In this document: in pieces, positions 8,383-18,388 of the stretch | How positions within the stretch are numbered: position 1 is the first letter of the stretch | Layout: the number at the start of each line of letters is the position of its first letter | DNA from: an uncultured Granulosicoccaceae bacterium | GTDB taxonomy: Bacteria; Pseudomonadota; Gammaproteobacteria; Granulosicoccales; Granulosicoccaceae | Length of the DNA: 64,000 nt | Assembly: GCA_937922675.1 (NCBI GenBank) | Contig: CALAJN010000007.1 | Location: 1 to 64,000 of the forward strand | Reading direction: 5' to 3' | Made by a program: the position numbers and the translations under genes | Notes under the pieces: model-generated | What the model was told of the DNA's origin: nothing | The model's input: only the letters and a program-made list of their open reading frames with translations | Database searches by the model: none

Positions 8383-9891
8383 TCAGGAGGTGGCAAACGC
8401 ATTGGGCCTACGCGCATCGTTCAACAAGGCATCGACATCCAGACTCTCAGCCAGAGCATCGGCCAGGTTGTCCAATTCTCGCTCGACGGTCGATTCGTAG
8501 TTGAGGCCTGCTGAGCTACCGGCCCGTATTGCGTTCAACCACCAGCTACGAAAGTCGTCATTGCCGAACAAACCGTGCAGGTAGGTGCCCTCGACATTGC
8601 CTTGAATATTGATTGCACCATCGGAGCGATGGTCGAGGCGTGTCATTGGTCTGTTGGTGTCCGAGCCATCGGTGAAGCCCACATGAATCTCATAGCCGGT
8701 AACCGATAAGCCGCTACGCGTGCATACACCTTGTGTCACATGCGTTCGCTTTTCTGGCCGCATGTGGGTATGCACATTCAGGAGTCCGAGTGCCTCGGTG
8801 CTGCCGGGTGATCCATCGATGCCTTCAGGATCGTGAATGTGGGTGCCCAGCAATTGGTAGCCGCCGCAGATGCCAGTCACGCGTCCACCGTTGCGTGCGA
8901 AGGCTTTGATGTCATGATCCCACCCCTGGCGTCGCAAAAATTCGAGATCACCCAGTGTTGACTTGGTTCCCGGCAAAACGATCGCGTCAGCATCTTGCGG
9001 AATATGATGACCGGGCGGGATAAAGCGCAGGTCCACTCCAGGCTCCATACGCAATGGGTCCAGATCATCGAAGTTCGCGATGCGGGAGAGCATCGGTACT
9101 GCTATGTGAACAAGGCTCGAGCTTGCGGGCCGTTGCAAATTGCCGGTATCAAGAACGACCGCATCCTCCTGCGGCAAGCGCAACGCGGCGGGTACCCACG
9201 GCACAACACCTCGGCAGGGCCAGCCCGTGTGCTCTTCAATGGCGGTCACGCCCTCTTGGAAAAGAGTCGGGTCGCCACGAAAGCGATTGATGATGAAACT
9301 CGAGATCAACTGCGCGTCGGCCGGATCCAACACCGTTTTGGTACCGACAATCGATGCGATAACACCTCCACGGTCTATGTCACCGATCAAGCACACGGGA
9401 GCGTTTACGCGCCGTGCAAAACCCATGTTGGCAAGATCCCGCTCACGCAGATTGACCTCTGAAGCGCTGCCCGCACCCTCGACTAATACCAGGTCATAGT
9501 GCTGCGTCAGACGAGAGAAGCTGTCGACCACAGCGTCCATGAGGTTGGCGCGCTTGTCGTTCATGTACTCGCGCGCGCTGAAGGTGTTTAGCACACGCCC
9601 CTTCAATACCACTTGTGCAGTCATATCGCTTTGCGGTTTGAGTAGTACAGGGTTGAGATCGACGTGCAAATCGATACCGGCGGCACGCGCTTGCAAGGCC
9701 TGGGCGCGTCCAATCTCGCCGCCATCGGGGCAGACGGCGGCGTTGTTGGACATGTTCTGCGGTTTGAACGGCGCAACCGTCAGGCCACGTCGTCTGGCAA
9801 GGCGACACAGGCCCGCCACGAGTGTGGATTTGCCAACATCAGAGCCTGTGCCCTGAAACATCAAGACACGAGCTTGACCAGGTGAAGCCAT
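8383..9891 (-). CDS. cobQ: Cobyric acid synthase
   Basis: A 502-residue CobQ/CbiP. It amidates cobyrinic acid a,c-diamide at four side chains, using glutamine and ATP, in cobalamin synthesis. The N-terminal P-loop-like GTGSDVGKST (about residue 15) and KPQNMSNN belong to the dethiobiotin-synthetase-like ATPase half. The C-terminal glutaminase half has ITGICGGYQLLG with the catalytic Cys and GTYLHGLF with the catalytic His. It begins 3 bases after pdxJ and is the last gene of a minus-strand operon. No other cobalamin gene and no B12 riboswitch were seen nearby. Confidence 0.95.
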   Translation of the reverse strand: MASPGQARVLMFQGTGSDVGKSTLVAGLCRLARRRGLTVAPFKPQNMSNNAAVCPDGGEIGRAQALQARAAGIDLHVDLNPVLLKPQSDMTAQVVLKGRVLNTFSAREYMNDKRANLMDAVVDSFSRLTQHYDLVLVEGAGSASEVNLRERDLANMGFARRVNAPVCLIGDIDRGGVIASIVGTKTVLDPADAQLISSFIINRFRGDPTLFQEGVTAIEEHTGWPCRGVVPWVPAALRLPQEDAVVLDTGNLQRPASSSLVHIAVPMLSRIANFDDLDPLRMEPGVDLRFIPPGHHIPQDADAIVLPGTKSTLGDLEFLRRQGWDHDIKAFARNGGRVTGICGGYQLLGTHIHDPEGIDGSPGSTEALGLLNVHTHMRPEKRTHVTQGVCTRSGLSVTGYEIHVGFTDGSDTNRPMTRLDHRSDGAINIQGNVEGTYLHGLFGNDDFRSWWLNAIRAGSSAGLNYESTVERELDNLADALAESLDVDALLNDARRPNAFATS

Positions 9892-9894
9892 GCG

Positions 9895-10671
9895 TCAGGT
9901 GTGCTCGCGTGGCTTCTCGCAAACCGCCCTATAACGCAACACCGACCCCTTGAGACCATGTTCGAGTGCGTCCGCCGTGATCGCATGACCGATGGACACC
10001 TCGGCTACAAATGGGATGGCGTCGAGCAAGTGGCCAAGGTTATCAACGGTGAGGTCGTGCCCGGCATTGACGCCCATGCCAGCTGCACGTGCCGCCTCTG
10101 CTGTCGCGGCGAGTTTCGCAATCTCGCGTTGTGCTGCTTGCGTGTCGGCGTAGGTTGCCCCGTAGGGCCCGGTGTACAGCTCCACCCGATCACAGCCTGT
10201 GTCGCGTGCCAGGGACATCAGCTCAGGATCAGCATCAGTGAACAGGGCAACCCGATGGCCCCCGGCCTTCAGACGCGCAACAATCGGTTTGAGGTAGTTG
10301 CTTTTGCTGGCAAAGTCCCAGCCGTGATCCGACGTCGCTTGTGCGGGATCATCAGGCACCAGCGTGATCTGGTCAGGTGATGCGCTCTCTGCAAGCGCCA
10401 GGAACGCATCGGTCGGATAGCCCTCGATGTTGTACTCCCGATCGGGAAACTCTTCGTTGATCAGGCGCTGAAGCTCCGGCACGTCACTGAAGCGGATGTG
10501 GCGTTGATCCGGGCGCGGGTGAATGGTCAGCCCGACTGCACCGGCGTTCAGGGCAATTCGCCCGAAGTCGGTGACACTCGGCCAAGGCAGATCGCGGCGG
10601 TTTCTGAGTTGTGCGATGGCATTCAGGTTGACTGACAAGCCTGTTGTCGATCCACTTATCGATGTAGTCAT
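9895..10671 (-). CDS. pdxJ: Pyridoxine 5'-phosphate synthase
   Basis: Forms pyridoxine 5'-phosphate from 1-deoxyxylulose 5-phosphate and 3-amino-2-oxopropyl phosphate. It carries [67 protein letters not shown] and SIGHAI. It belongs to the sub-group with HPRPDQRHI rather than the E. coli HLREDRRHI form. ATG 10671 is chosen because it overlaps the stop of the transporter gene as ATGA. A longer frame to 10740 would run deep into that gene. Length from this start is 258 residues, slightly longer than E. coli PdxJ. cobQ follows after 3 bases. Confidence 0.93.
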   Translation of the reverse strand: MTTSISGSTTGLSVNLNAIAQLRNRRDLPWPSVTDFGRIALNAGAVGLTIHPRPDQRHIRFSDVPELQRLINEEFPDREYNIEGYPTDAFLALAESASPDQITLVPDDPAQATSDHGWDFASKSNYLKPIVARLKAGGHRVALFTDADPELMSLARDTGCDRVELYTGPYGATYADTQAAQREIAKLAATAEAARAAGMGVNAGHDLTVDNLGHLLDAIPFVAEVSIGHAITADALEHGLKGSVLRYRAVCEKPREHT

Positions 10672-11831
10672 GTGGCGATGGTAGCGGGCTCCAGACGCAA
10701 TCGGTAGCTCAGGGCGATCAACACCATCGCCAAAATGCACAGACCGGCCATTGCAAGATAGGCGGAGCCACCAAACAGCTCATACAATTTACCCGAGAGT
10801 AGTGTGGTCATCGCCATCACGGCTGTGCCCAGAGCGGCATTCATCGCCTGTGCGCCTGCAGCTCTGGAATCAGGGGTGCGCCTGGCAATGAAATTGACCA
10901 CGGCGAGAAAGGTCAGGCCGAAGCTGATGGCGTGCAAGGACTGCAAGATCAGCAACACCGGCAGCGCAGGGTCCTGGGCTGTGACGGCCCATCGGAAGGC
11001 GCTGCAGGCCGCGGCCAACAGCAAGCAAAACCGTGCACTGAAGCGCCGTGCAATAGCTGCAAAGCGCCACATCAAGACGATCTCGAACACCACTCCGACG
11101 GTAAACAGCGCAGACCCGAGCTGTGTACTGATGCCAACCGATTTCCAGTGCAGCAAACCGAAGGTATAGAAGGTTGCATGCGAGGCATTGATCAATGCTG
11201 CACCTACCAGTACCGCAAGGAAGCCGGGCGCGGGTGGCTGCGTGAGACCCTGTGCGGCGCCCCGTGCCGCAGACAATTGAGTAACGCGTGGCAGCCGATG
11301 TGCCAGCAGGGCACGCAGCAGCACGCAAGTGGAGAGTACGGTCAAAAATACATCGGGACCCTGGGCATCGAACAGGGCACCGCAAGCAATCACCGCCAGA
11401 ATGTAGCCGAACGAGCCCAGGCCGCGCACCCGCCCGAAGTCGAGCTCGCCGCGCTTGGCAACGCTGAGGCTTGCAGCATCTGTGATCGGTGAGGTACCGA
11501 GTGTCAGTGTGCCGACTATGACCCAGACCAGAGCGATAGCCAGTGAGTCGGTCGAAAACCACCACCAACTCAGGGCTAACAGCGTTGCCCAGTTACACAT
11601 AATGATGCTCTGGCGCCAGCTGCCCAGACGGTCCGCCCAGATTCCAAGCAGCGGTGTGGTGACCAGAGAGACCAGAGAAGGCGCTGCGACGACCGCACCG
11701 ATCCATCCAGCGGAGGCACCGCGGCTGTCGAGCCATAAGGCGATATAAGGCACCGACACGCCGATCACGGCAAAGGAGGCAAGGTAATAGGCGCCGATCG
11801 ATAGCTCGATCGGGTTCATGGGAAGGCGCAT
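10668..11831 (-). CDS. MFS transporter, HcaT-like
   Basis: A 387-residue protein with about 12 membrane segments. The [20 protein letters not shown] stretch and the early [11 protein letters not shown] segment place it in the MFS_1-like group that includes E. coli HcaT (phenylpropionate permease). The substrate is not known. It is first in an operon with pdxJ (ATGA overlap) and cobQ. The gene is divergent from prfB across 130 bases. ATG 11819 is an alternative start. Confidence 0.8.
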   Translation of the reverse strand: MRLPMNPIELSIGAYYLASFAVIGVSVPYIALWLDSRGASAGWIGAVVAAPSLVSLVTTPLLGIWADRLGSWRQSIIMCNWATLLALSWWWFSTDSLAIALVWVIVGTLTLGTSPITDAASLSVAKRGELDFGRVRGLGSFGYILAVIACGALFDAQGPDVFLTVLSTCVLLRALLAHRLPRVTQLSAARGAAQGLTQPPAPGFLAVLVGAALINASHATFYTFGLLHWKSVGISTQLGSALFTVGVVFEIVLMWRFAAIARRFSARFCLLLAAACSAFRWAVTAQDPALPVLLILQSLHAISFGLTFLAVVNFIARRTPDSRAAGAQAMNAALGTAVMAMTTLLSGKLYELFGGSAYLAMAGLCILAMVLIALSYRLRLEPATIAT

Positions 11832-11919
11832 GAGGATCTCTTGTGTGCGCGAGGTGACGCACGAGCTGGAGCATAGTGCGTGATGTGATCTGTGGCTGCC
11901 GTCGTCGGTCCTGTCATAC

Positions 11920-11930
11920 GCTAGAATCGG
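11920..11930 (+). promoter_or_regulatory. Putative -10 region of prfB
   Basis: TAGAAT at 11922-11927 lies 34 bases before the prfB start, with no good -35 hexamer. The 11-mer GCTAGAATCGG is found again upstream of accD at 42870-42880. Confidence 0.35.
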
Positions 11931-11961
11931 CGACCCCCCCGTTTACCCCGTGCTGCACCCG

Positions 11962-13063
11962 ATGATCGAGATCAACCCCTACGTCACGCACATCGAGGAC
12001 CTTCGGCAGAGGGCCGATTCCCTCAGGGGGTATCTTTGACTATGACGCCAAGAAAGAAGAACTCGAGGAGATCCTGAGAGAGCTCGAGGACCCGACTGTC
12101 TGGAACGACCCTGAGCGCGCTCAAAAGCTCGGTCAGCAGCGCGCCTCGCTTCAGGAAACCGTGGACACCTTCGTGGCCCTTGATGACGGTCTCGGAGATG
12201 CCAGGGACCTGCTTGAGATGGCGCGCGAGGAAGATGACCAGGAAACCGTCGATTCTGTCGCGACCGACCTGGCCTCGCTCGAGGAGCGCGTTGCCAGGCT
12301 TGAGTTCAGGCGCATGTTCTCCGGTGAGCAGGATGCGGCTCCGGCCTTTGTCGATATTCAGGCGGGCTCGGGTGGCACCGAGGCTCAGGATTGGGCGGAG
12401 ATGCTCTTGCGTATGTTTCTGCGCTGGGGTGAGCGTCAGGGCTTTAAGACCGAGCTGATCGAGGCATCACCGGGTGAGGTTGCCGGTATCAAATCGGCCA
12501 CCATTCGCTTTGAAGGTGATCATGCTTTTGGTTGGCTGCGCACCGAGACTGGCGTGCATCGTCTGGTGCGCAAAAGCCCCTTTGATTCGGGTAATCGTCG
12601 CCACACCAGTTTTGCGGCAGTTTTTGTTGCGCCCGAGGTTGATGATGACATCGACATCGAGATCAATCCTGCTGACCTGCGCATCGATGTGTACCGTGCC
12701 AGCGGCGCTGGTGGGCAGCACGTCAACCGCACCGAGTCCGCTGTGCGTATCACCCATGAGCCTTCCGGCATTGTCGTGCAGTGTCAGAACGATCGCTCGC
12801 AGCACAAGAACAAGGCGACAGCGATGAAACAGTTGAAGTCCAAGCTGTATGAGGCTGAGCTCATGCGCCGACGTGGTGACCAGCAGGTCACCGAGGATGC
12901 CAAGTCGGACATTGGCTGGGGTAGTCAGATTCGCTCCTATGTTCTGGATCAATCACGTATCAAGGATCTACGCACAGGGCATGAGACCAGCAACACCCAA
13001 GCGGTGCTGGATGGTGACCTGACTCCTTTTCTGCAGGAAAGCCTCAAGGCTGGCCTCGAGTAG
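11962..13063 (+). CDS. prfB: Peptide chain release factor 2 with programmed +1 frameshift
   Basis: RF2 recognises UGA and UAA. The first 25 codons (ATG 11962 to CTT 12034-12036) end at an in-frame TGA (12037-12039, codon 26 as in E. coli). Translation then continues in the +1 frame from GAC 12038, giving [13 protein letters not shown]… and 366 residues in total. An internal Shine-Dalgarno-like AGGGGG sits just before the site. RF2 features are SPF in [13 protein letters not shown] in [12 protein letters not shown], and Ala (not Thr) four residues before the first Gly of GGQ. A caller that ignores the shift would start at GTG 12161 and lose the N-terminal domain. lysS follows after 25 bases. 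Confidence 0.97.
12025..12040 (+). promoter_or_regulatory. RF2 autoregulatory frameshift site
   Basis: AGGGGGTATCTTTGAC, the classical recoding site: Shine-Dalgarno-like AGGGGG, slippery CTT-T, poor stop context TGAC. Low RF2 lets ribosomes shift +1 and make more RF2. Confidence 0.95.
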
Positions 13064-13088
13064 TTTCCTTTCTGAAAACCCAACGAGT

Positions 13089-14579
13089 ATGAGTGACGAC
13101 AGCAATACGCTGATTCAACAGCGCCGCGACAAGCTTGCTCAGCGTCGTGACGCCGGTGGCGCGTTTCCCAATGACTTTCGCCCGGATGCACAGGCCGCGG
13201 CCTTGCACTTGGCGCATGATGACACCGAAAAAGAGGCGCTTGCAGCACAGGCACTCGCGGTGGCTGTTGGTGGGCGCGTCATGACGCGGCGTGTCATGGG
13301 CAAGGCCAGTTTTGCCACGCTGCGCGATTCAACTGGCGATATCCAGATATTCGTGCAGCAGGCGGCCGTGGGTGAAGAGGCCTATGCGGCGTTCAAGGAT
13401 CTTGACATCGGTGACATAGTGGCCGTCAAGGGTGAGCTGTTCAAGACCAAGACTGATGAGTTGTCGGTACGTGTGGCCGATGTGCGCTTGATGGTCAAGT
13501 CTTTGCGCCCCTTGCCGGAAAAATTTCATGGTTTGTCGGATCAGGAGACGCGTTACCGGCAGCGCTACGTGGATTTGATGACCAGTGAACAGACGCGCAA
13601 CACCTTTCGCATGCGCAGTCAGATCGTTGCGTATGTTCGTCGCTTTTTTGAGTCACGGGAATTTCTGGAAGTCGAGACACCCATGATGCAACCGATTCCC
13701 GGTGGTGCGGCTGCAAAGCCTTTCATCACTCACCACAATGCATTGGACATGCAGCTGTATCTGCGCATTGCACCGGAGTTGTATCTCAAGCGTCTGGTTG
13801 TTGGCGGATTTGAGCGCGTATTCGAGATCAACCGCAACTTCCGCAACGAAGGCTTGTCGACACGTCACAATCCCGAGTTCACGATGCTCGAGTTCTACCA
13901 GGCCTGGGCAACCTATGAAGACCTGATGGACCTGACTGAGGAGCTGATGCGCGGTATTGCAAGCGATGTGGTTGGCAGTCATTCCATTGCATCTGAGGAC
14001 GGTAGTTCGTTTTATGATTTTGGCAAGCCATTCACCCGTATGAGTCTGTTTGACGCGGTATTGCAATACAACTCTGAACTCGATGCGTCGCGTCTGTCGA
14101 CTCTCGAAGGTGCGCGTGCTGCCCTGGAAGCGGCGGGTGGCAAGGTAGAAGCTGCCTGGGGGCTTGGCAAGATACAGACCGAGTTGTTCGAGGCAACGGT
14201 TGAGGAAAAGCTGATGGACCCAACGTTCATAACGTTATATCCCACCGAGGTATCGCCGCTATCGCGCCGCAATGATGCTGACCCTTCGGTCACGGATCGC
14301 TTTGAGCTCTTTGTAGGCGGGCGTGAGATCGCCAACGGCTTCTCGGAGCTTAACGATGCTGAGGATCAGGCTGAGCGGTTTCGCGAGCAGGTCGCAGGCA
14401 AGGAAGCAGGCGATGAGGAAGCGATGCACTTTGATGCCGACTATGTTCGTGCGCTTGAGTACGGCATGCCGCCCACAGCAGGTGAGGGCATCGGTATTGA
14501 CCGATTGGTCATGCTGATGACTGGCGCCTCTAGTATTCGAGACGTAGTGCTGTTTCCTCACATGCGCCCGGAGGCGTGA
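13089..14579 (+). CDS. lysS: Lysyl-tRNA synthetase, class II
   Basis: A 496-residue LysRS that charges tRNA-Lys. The N-terminal OB-fold anticodon-binding domain includes [22 protein letters not shown] (residues about 65-85). Class II motif 2 is [20 protein letters not shown] and motif 3 is [15 protein letters not shown] near the C-terminus. prfB-lysS is a standard gammaproteobacterial pair, and the 25-base gap suggests a shared transcript. Length agrees with E. coli LysS (505). Confidence 0.97.
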   Translation: MSDDSNTLIQQRRDKLAQRRDAGGAFPNDFRPDAQAAALHLAHDDTEKEALAAQALAVAVGGRVMTRRVMGKASFATLRDSTGDIQIFVQQAAVGEEAYAAFKDLDIGDIVAVKGELFKTKTDELSVRVADVRLMVKSLRPLPEKFHGLSDQETRYRQRYVDLMTSEQTRNTFRMRSQIVAYVRRFFESREFLEVETPMMQPIPGGAAAKPFITHHNALDMQLYLRIAPELYLKRLVVGGFERVFEINRNFRNEGLSTRHNPEFTMLEFYQAWATYEDLMDLTEELMRGIASDVVGSHSIASEDGSSFYDFGKPFTRMSLFDAVLQYNSELDASRLSTLEGARAALEAAGGKVEAAWGLGKIQTELFEATVEEKLMDPTFITLYPTEVSPLSRRNDADPSVTDRFELFVGGREIANGFSELNDAEDQAERFREQVAGKEAGDEEAMHFDADYVRALEYGMPPTAGEGIGIDRLVMLMTGASSIRDVVLFPHMRPEA

Positions 14580-14651
14580 GGTGCTGAGCCTCGACCGTGA
14601 CTGATGGGCTGCAATCGCTGAGTCGTGCGAGGCAGTGTTTCGCGCAGATCG

Positions 14652-15395
14652 TTAGTTCTGCACTTGCCACACCACCTCTTCGTCACGGTAGCCATTGATC
14701 CAGGTGGTTTGCTTGATCTCCATCGCGCCCTGCGTTGTGGGCCGAGCCATCAGGTCAACCTCAACGAGCACGACGCCGCTGTTTGTAGCGGAGGCCGTAT
14801 CGGTGCTAGTCATCAAGGATGCACCTCTGCGATGAAATCGCCAGTTGGTTGTGAGCGTCTTGCCATCTGCGTCCAGCGTCCAGCTTTGACGTGGCGGCAG
14901 CTCAATCACGGTGCTAATCGTCTTCGTGGTCAGGCGGTCGCTACTCGGCTCTGACACTATCGTGTGTTGGTCTTCTCTGGCATGTAGATGCTCGGTTCCG
15001 GAGGGCGCTGAGCGACGTTGGATGTCGTCGAGGTCAAAGTGAACCGTCACCGTGCGTCTCTCGTCGCCGGCGCCAAAGCAGGTGACGCGATACCCTTTGC
15101 CGGTCAGGTGCGCGCGGATGCTGACTGGTGACCAGGATGAATCGAGAACAGAGGCCGGACCACGTGCTGTAGGAACGGGGCTGTCAGGATCGCCGTCGGT
15201 GGCGGCGAGGGGGCGGTAGTAATCGTCACCTTGCTCAACCAAACGGGGGGATTCAGTACCGCACTCGCTTGAGGTCAGGGTTGCCGGGGCCGTACCCATG
15301 CAGAACAAGGCGATGAGCCCCGCCATCGAAAGTGCGCTGGCAATCGAGCTGGTGCTGGCCATCCGGCTCCGGCGTGCAATTGAGCTTGTTGGCAT
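14652..15395 (-). CDS. Exported protein of unknown family, copy 1 of a pair
   Basis: A 247-residue protein with a hydrophobic stretch (about 17-38) fitting a signal peptide, then a Cys-containing mature start (ECGTESPRLVEQGDDYY). Its core repeats in the gene at 16522: SWSPVSIRAHLTGKGYRVTCFGAGDE, FDLDDIQRRSAPSGTEHL, IELPPRQSWTLDADGKTL, and a C-terminal IKQTTWINGYRDEEVVW. I do not recognise the family. An AGGA element 8 bases before ATG 15395 supports the start. The gene is convergent with lysS and divergent from ppk2. Likely periplasmic or surface-located; function unknown. Confidence 0.7.
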   Translation of the reverse strand: MPTSSIARRSRMASTSSIASALSMAGLIALFCMGTAPATLTSSECGTESPRLVEQGDDYYRPLAATDGDPDSPVPTARGPASVLDSSWSPVSIRAHLTGKGYRVTCFGAGDERRTVTVHFDLDDIQRRSAPSGTEHLHAREDQHTIVSEPSSDRLTTKTISTVIELPPRQSWTLDADGKTLTTNWRFHRRGASLMTSTDTASATNSGVVLVEVDLMARPTTQGAMEIKQTTWINGYRDEEVVWQVQN

Positions 15396-15544
15396 CGTGC
15401 AGTTCCTGGTGCCCCTGAAGAATCGCTGCAGACCTTGCAGACCACGGGCTCACGCTGTTCCTGTGCCAAGCCCGAAACGCCGCACAGGTATGATCGTGCA
15501 AGTCCGTAGTGACGCACGAAGTGATGAGCAACAGGAAGGTAGCA

Positions 15545-16435
15545 GTGGATAAGACATCAGGCGAGGAATCTGGCATCAAATCCGGGGAGAAGTCTGACGG
15601 CGCATCGGTTGAGACTCCGGATGCAAAGCCCGACAGGGCGTCGTCCGATTCCTCTTTCGGGGTGTCATCCGAGCGAGAGGCAATGCCAAGGCTCAAGCGT
15701 CGCGACTACCGACGCCAAAAACAGGACCTACAGGTCGAGTTGCTCAAGGTACAGCGCTGGGTCAGAGACCGGCGGGAGAAGATCTGTGTGTTGTTCGAGG
15801 GGCGTGACGCCGCCGGCAAGGGAGGTGCCATCAGACCGTTCACCGAGAAGCTCAATCCACGCAGCACACGACTTGTTGCTTTGCAAAAACCGACTGAGTA
15901 CGAGCTTGGTCAGTGGTATTTCCAGCGCTACATCAGCGAGTTGCCCTCAGCAGGCGAAATCCGCCTGTTTGATCGCTCCTGGTACAACCGTGCTGGCATC
16001 GAGCATGTGATGGGGTTTTGTACGCCTGCCGAGTATTTGGAGTTCATGCGCCAGACGCCGGAGATCGAGCGCATGCTGGTGCGCTCTGGCATGCACCTGT
16101 TTAAATACTGGTTTTCGATCAGTCAGCGCGTACAACTGGAGCGCTTTGATGCGAGCACCGAGGACCCACTGAGAAGATGGAATCTATCGTCGCTGGATCA
16201 TGCGGCAATCAAGCGCTGGGACAAGTACACCGAGGCGCGCGATGCGATGTTTTTTCACACGCATACCGCAGATGCTCCTTGGGTGGTGATCCAGGCACAA
16301 GACAAGCGCCGGGCACGTATCCACTGCTTGCAGCATTTTCTGTTTCATCTTGACTACCCCGGCAAGAACCACGCGGTTGTGACCGGCCCTGACCCTGAGG
16401 TTGTGGGCGCTCCGTTAGCGCAGCTGCACTGCTGA
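15545..16435 (+). CDS. ppk2: Polyphosphate kinase 2
   Basis: PPK2 family, which transfers phosphate between polyphosphate and nucleotides (often making GTP or ATP). It shows RDYRRQKQDLQVELLKVQRW, Walker A GRDAAGKGG, KPTEYELGQWYFQRY, Walker B-like IRLFDRSWYNRAGIE, lid residues SISQRVQLERF, and the FHLDYPGK region near the C-terminus. The first 40 or so residues are Ser/Asp/Glu-rich and not part of the fold. GTG 15545 has AGGAAGG five bases upstream. ATG 15509 and 15524 are in frame but less well supported. It lies between two related exported-protein genes, all separately transcribed. Confidence 0.9.
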   Translation: MDKTSGEESGIKSGEKSDGASVETPDAKPDRASSDSSFGVSSEREAMPRLKRRDYRRQKQDLQVELLKVQRWVRDRREKICVLFEGRDAAGKGGAIRPFTEKLNPRSTRLVALQKPTEYELGQWYFQRYISELPSAGEIRLFDRSWYNRAGIEHVMGFCTPAEYLEFMRQTPEIERMLVRSGMHLFKYWFSISQRVQLERFDASTEDPLRRWNLSSLDHAAIKRWDKYTEARDAMFFHTHTADAPWVVIQAQDKRRARIHCLQHFLFHLDYPGKNHAVVTGPDPEVVGAPLAQLHC

Positions 16436-16521
16436 CTGCATTTGGGCTCGTCGAGGGTTCGCCACGCCAAAGGCTGGCCTTGAGGGCTTATGCAACTCGC
16501 ATTGGAGTCACTGAGGGCTGC

Positions 16522-17325
16522 TCAGTCCTTGATGCGCCAGACAAGATCCTCACTCTGATAGCCGTTGACCCAAGTGGTCTGGTTGATTTCCAGGCCGCCG
16601 TTCAGTGTACGCCGGGCGAGCAAAGCCACCTCGATCAGGGTGGCGGTCTGGTCAGTTTGTCGAAAGTCAGCGGCGTTGTCGCGCCGAAAACGCCGGATGT
16701 GCTCCAGTGTTCTTCCGTCTTCAGCGAGTGTCCACAGCGGCCGCGGTGGCAGCTCGATTGTTTCCAGCGAAACAATGCCATCGACGCGTCTGTCTTGCGA
16801 TGGCGCTTTGACCGTATGGCGATCCTCATAGGCGCGTAGGTACTCCAGGCCGGACAGGGCAGACTGGCGCTCGATCTCTTCGAGATCAAAATAGGTCTTG
16901 ATAGAGCGCAGCTCATCGCCTCTGCCAAGGCAGGTGATGCGGAAGCCTTCGCCCGTTAGCCTTGCGCGTTCACTGATCGGAGACCATTGGCCGTCGAGTA
17001 TTGACGCTGAATGACGATCAGAGCGGCGGGTATGTTCGACACGCTCGAAATTCTTATCAGAATAGTCACCGCGCTCGTAGTGATCGGCGTCGTAGTAATC
17101 ATTACCCTGTGCTGCAAACCTGGGCGAAAGACTCCCGCAACCGCTGGCAGGGGTTGACGTAGCAATAGTTGCATTGCTTGCGGCGACGCTTGCCGCGGTG
17201 CTTGGACGTGCGTCAAACAGAGCCAGACTCAGAGCCGCAGGCACAAGGATCGCGCTCAGCACATTTGCCCGAATCTTTGTGCGAGCGCATTTATGGCCGG
17301 CTGAATTGTGAAGGTATCTGGTCAT
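16522..17325 (-). CDS. Exported protein of unknown family, copy 2 of a pair
   Basis: About 267 residues from ATG 17325 (an upstream ATG at 17415 is possible). It has a signal-peptide-like segment ANVLSAILVPAALSLALF, then GCGSLSPRFAAQGNDYY and the shared core: QWSPISERARLTGEGFRITC, FDLEEIERQSALSGLEYL, IELPPRPLWTLAEDGRTL, INQTTWVNGYQSEDLVW. It is clearly a paralogue of the gene at 14652. ATG 17325 is preferred because the motif CAGGTATGATC then lies at a similar distance upstream in both copies. No known domain; function unknown. Confidence 0.68.
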   Translation of the reverse strand: MTRYLHNSAGHKCARTKIRANVLSAILVPAALSLALFDARPSTAASVAASNATIATSTPASGCGSLSPRFAAQGNDYYDADHYERGDYSDKNFERVEHTRRSDRHSASILDGQWSPISERARLTGEGFRITCLGRGDELRSIKTYFDLEEIERQSALSGLEYLRAYEDRHTVKAPSQDRRVDGIVSLETIELPPRPLWTLAEDGRTLEHIRRFRRDNAADFRQTDQTATLIEVALLARRTLNGGLEINQTTWVNGYQSEDLVWRIKD

Positions 17326-17557
17326 GTTGTGAGCGTATGCGGTCAGCCAATTTCTCACTGCCGATATGCTCACATTTCCCATGTCGCTACTATCGAGCGA
17401 GGCAGGTATGATCACGCCAAGCGGAAGCAGCTCACATCACCATGGCGAACAAATCACAGAATTTACAGACTTGGTGGGTCGATACCGCGCTCTCGGTAAC
17501 AGCGGTGACTCAACACGGTTTTCACCGCATCGTCATGAGTCGGGTTCTGGGTTCCTG

Positions 17558-18388
17558 ATGATGCGTATCCTCGTTCTTGCGCGTGCTGAGGTGCAGCGCT
17601 TTGTAGGTTCGCGTCGCGGTTTGGTATCGCTGCTAGCTTTCTGTTTGCTCTGGTATGCAGCGCTGACCTGGTTTGTCTTACCGGCAGGTCGCCTGGCTAG
17701 CGGCGGTGCCGGGGCCGGCATTGACGTGCTACTGGATGAATACCTCAGCCTCGGCAACCTTTTGCGATGGCCAGCTCAGGAGTACGCGGCCTGGTGGGTA
17801 GCAGCGTTGTACCTTCTACCTTTTGTATCAGTGGTCGCATCCGCTGATCAGATTGCCTCTGATCGTGCTCGAGGTACCTTGCGCTACCTGATCCTGCGCG
17901 CATCGCGGCTTGAGATCCTTGCGGGCAGATTCCTCGGGCAAGCCTTGATCATGGCAGTGGCCACACTCGTGACCATGCTTAGCACTCTGGCTCTGGTCTG
18001 GTATCAACACCAAAGCCTTGTTCCTAATACACGGTGGGCAGGCGAAGATGGGGTAGTGCCGATCGTCGGGCTAGCTGCGTTAGCGCTATGGATGACCTTG
18101 TTGCCATGGATTTCCTTGATGGCACTGGTCTCGGCACTGGCACGTACACCGTCGCAGGCCACGCGCTATGCACTGATCATCTGGATCGTGTTGTCGATAG
18201 CCGCTGCCTGGCTGTCATCACGATGGGGTAGCAACGTGGTGCTCGATCATCTGTTGCCGGGCTCTCCAGTGCGTACCTTGTTGTCGCGTATCGGTAGCGA
18301 AGCGATGGTGCCTGCCTCCATTGGCTTGCTGCATGCTGCAGTGTTTCTGGTAGCTGCAGCGCTTGTCATGTGCCGGCGAGATCTCTGA
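17558..18388 (+). CDS. ABC-2 type transporter permease (NosY-like)
   Basis: About 276 residues and six membrane segments, with the ABC-2 permease pattern: cytoplasmic LARAEVQRFVGSRRGL then TM1, and IASDRARGTLRYLILRASRLEILAGRFLGQ, the coupling region typical of NosY and GldF types. The ATG pair at 17558/17561 is chosen, because a longer frame to 17366 lacks coding character. TGATG overlap with the downstream ATPase gene shows they form one transporter. The substrate is unknown. Confidence 0.82.
   Translation: MMRILVLARAEVQRFVGSRRGLVSLLAFCLLWYAALTWFVLPAGRLASGGAGAGIDVLLDEYLSLGNLLRWPAQEYAAWWVAALYLLPFVSVVASADQIASDRARGTLRYLILRASRLEILAGRFLGQALIMAVATLVTMLSTLALVWYQHQSLVPNTRWAGEDGVVPIVGLAALALWMTLLPWISLMALVSALARTPSQATRYALIIWIVLSIAAAWLSSRWGSNVVLDHLLPGSPVRTLLSRIGSEAMVPASIGLLHAAVFLVAAALVMCRRDL

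Noticed and set aside
8241-8504. Plus-strand ORF of 87 residues with a hydrophobic N-terminus
   Set aside because: Two thirds of it lies over the end of cobQ on the other strand, with low-complexity His/Arg-rich translation typical of a shadow frame.
12161-13063. prfB as a short gene starting at GTG 12161
   Set aside because: The canonical RF2 frameshift site and an upstream frame matching the RF2 N-terminus show that the gene begins at 11962.
15253-15696. 147-residue minus-strand ORF rich in Ser and Asp
   Set aside because: It is antisense to the low-complexity N-terminus of ppk2 and overlaps the start of the exported-protein gene; the repetitive composition mirrors that region.
14652-17415. 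Paralogous exported proteins as CpcT/CpeT-type lyases
   Set aside because: The characteristic motifs of that family were not found; I leave the family unassigned.
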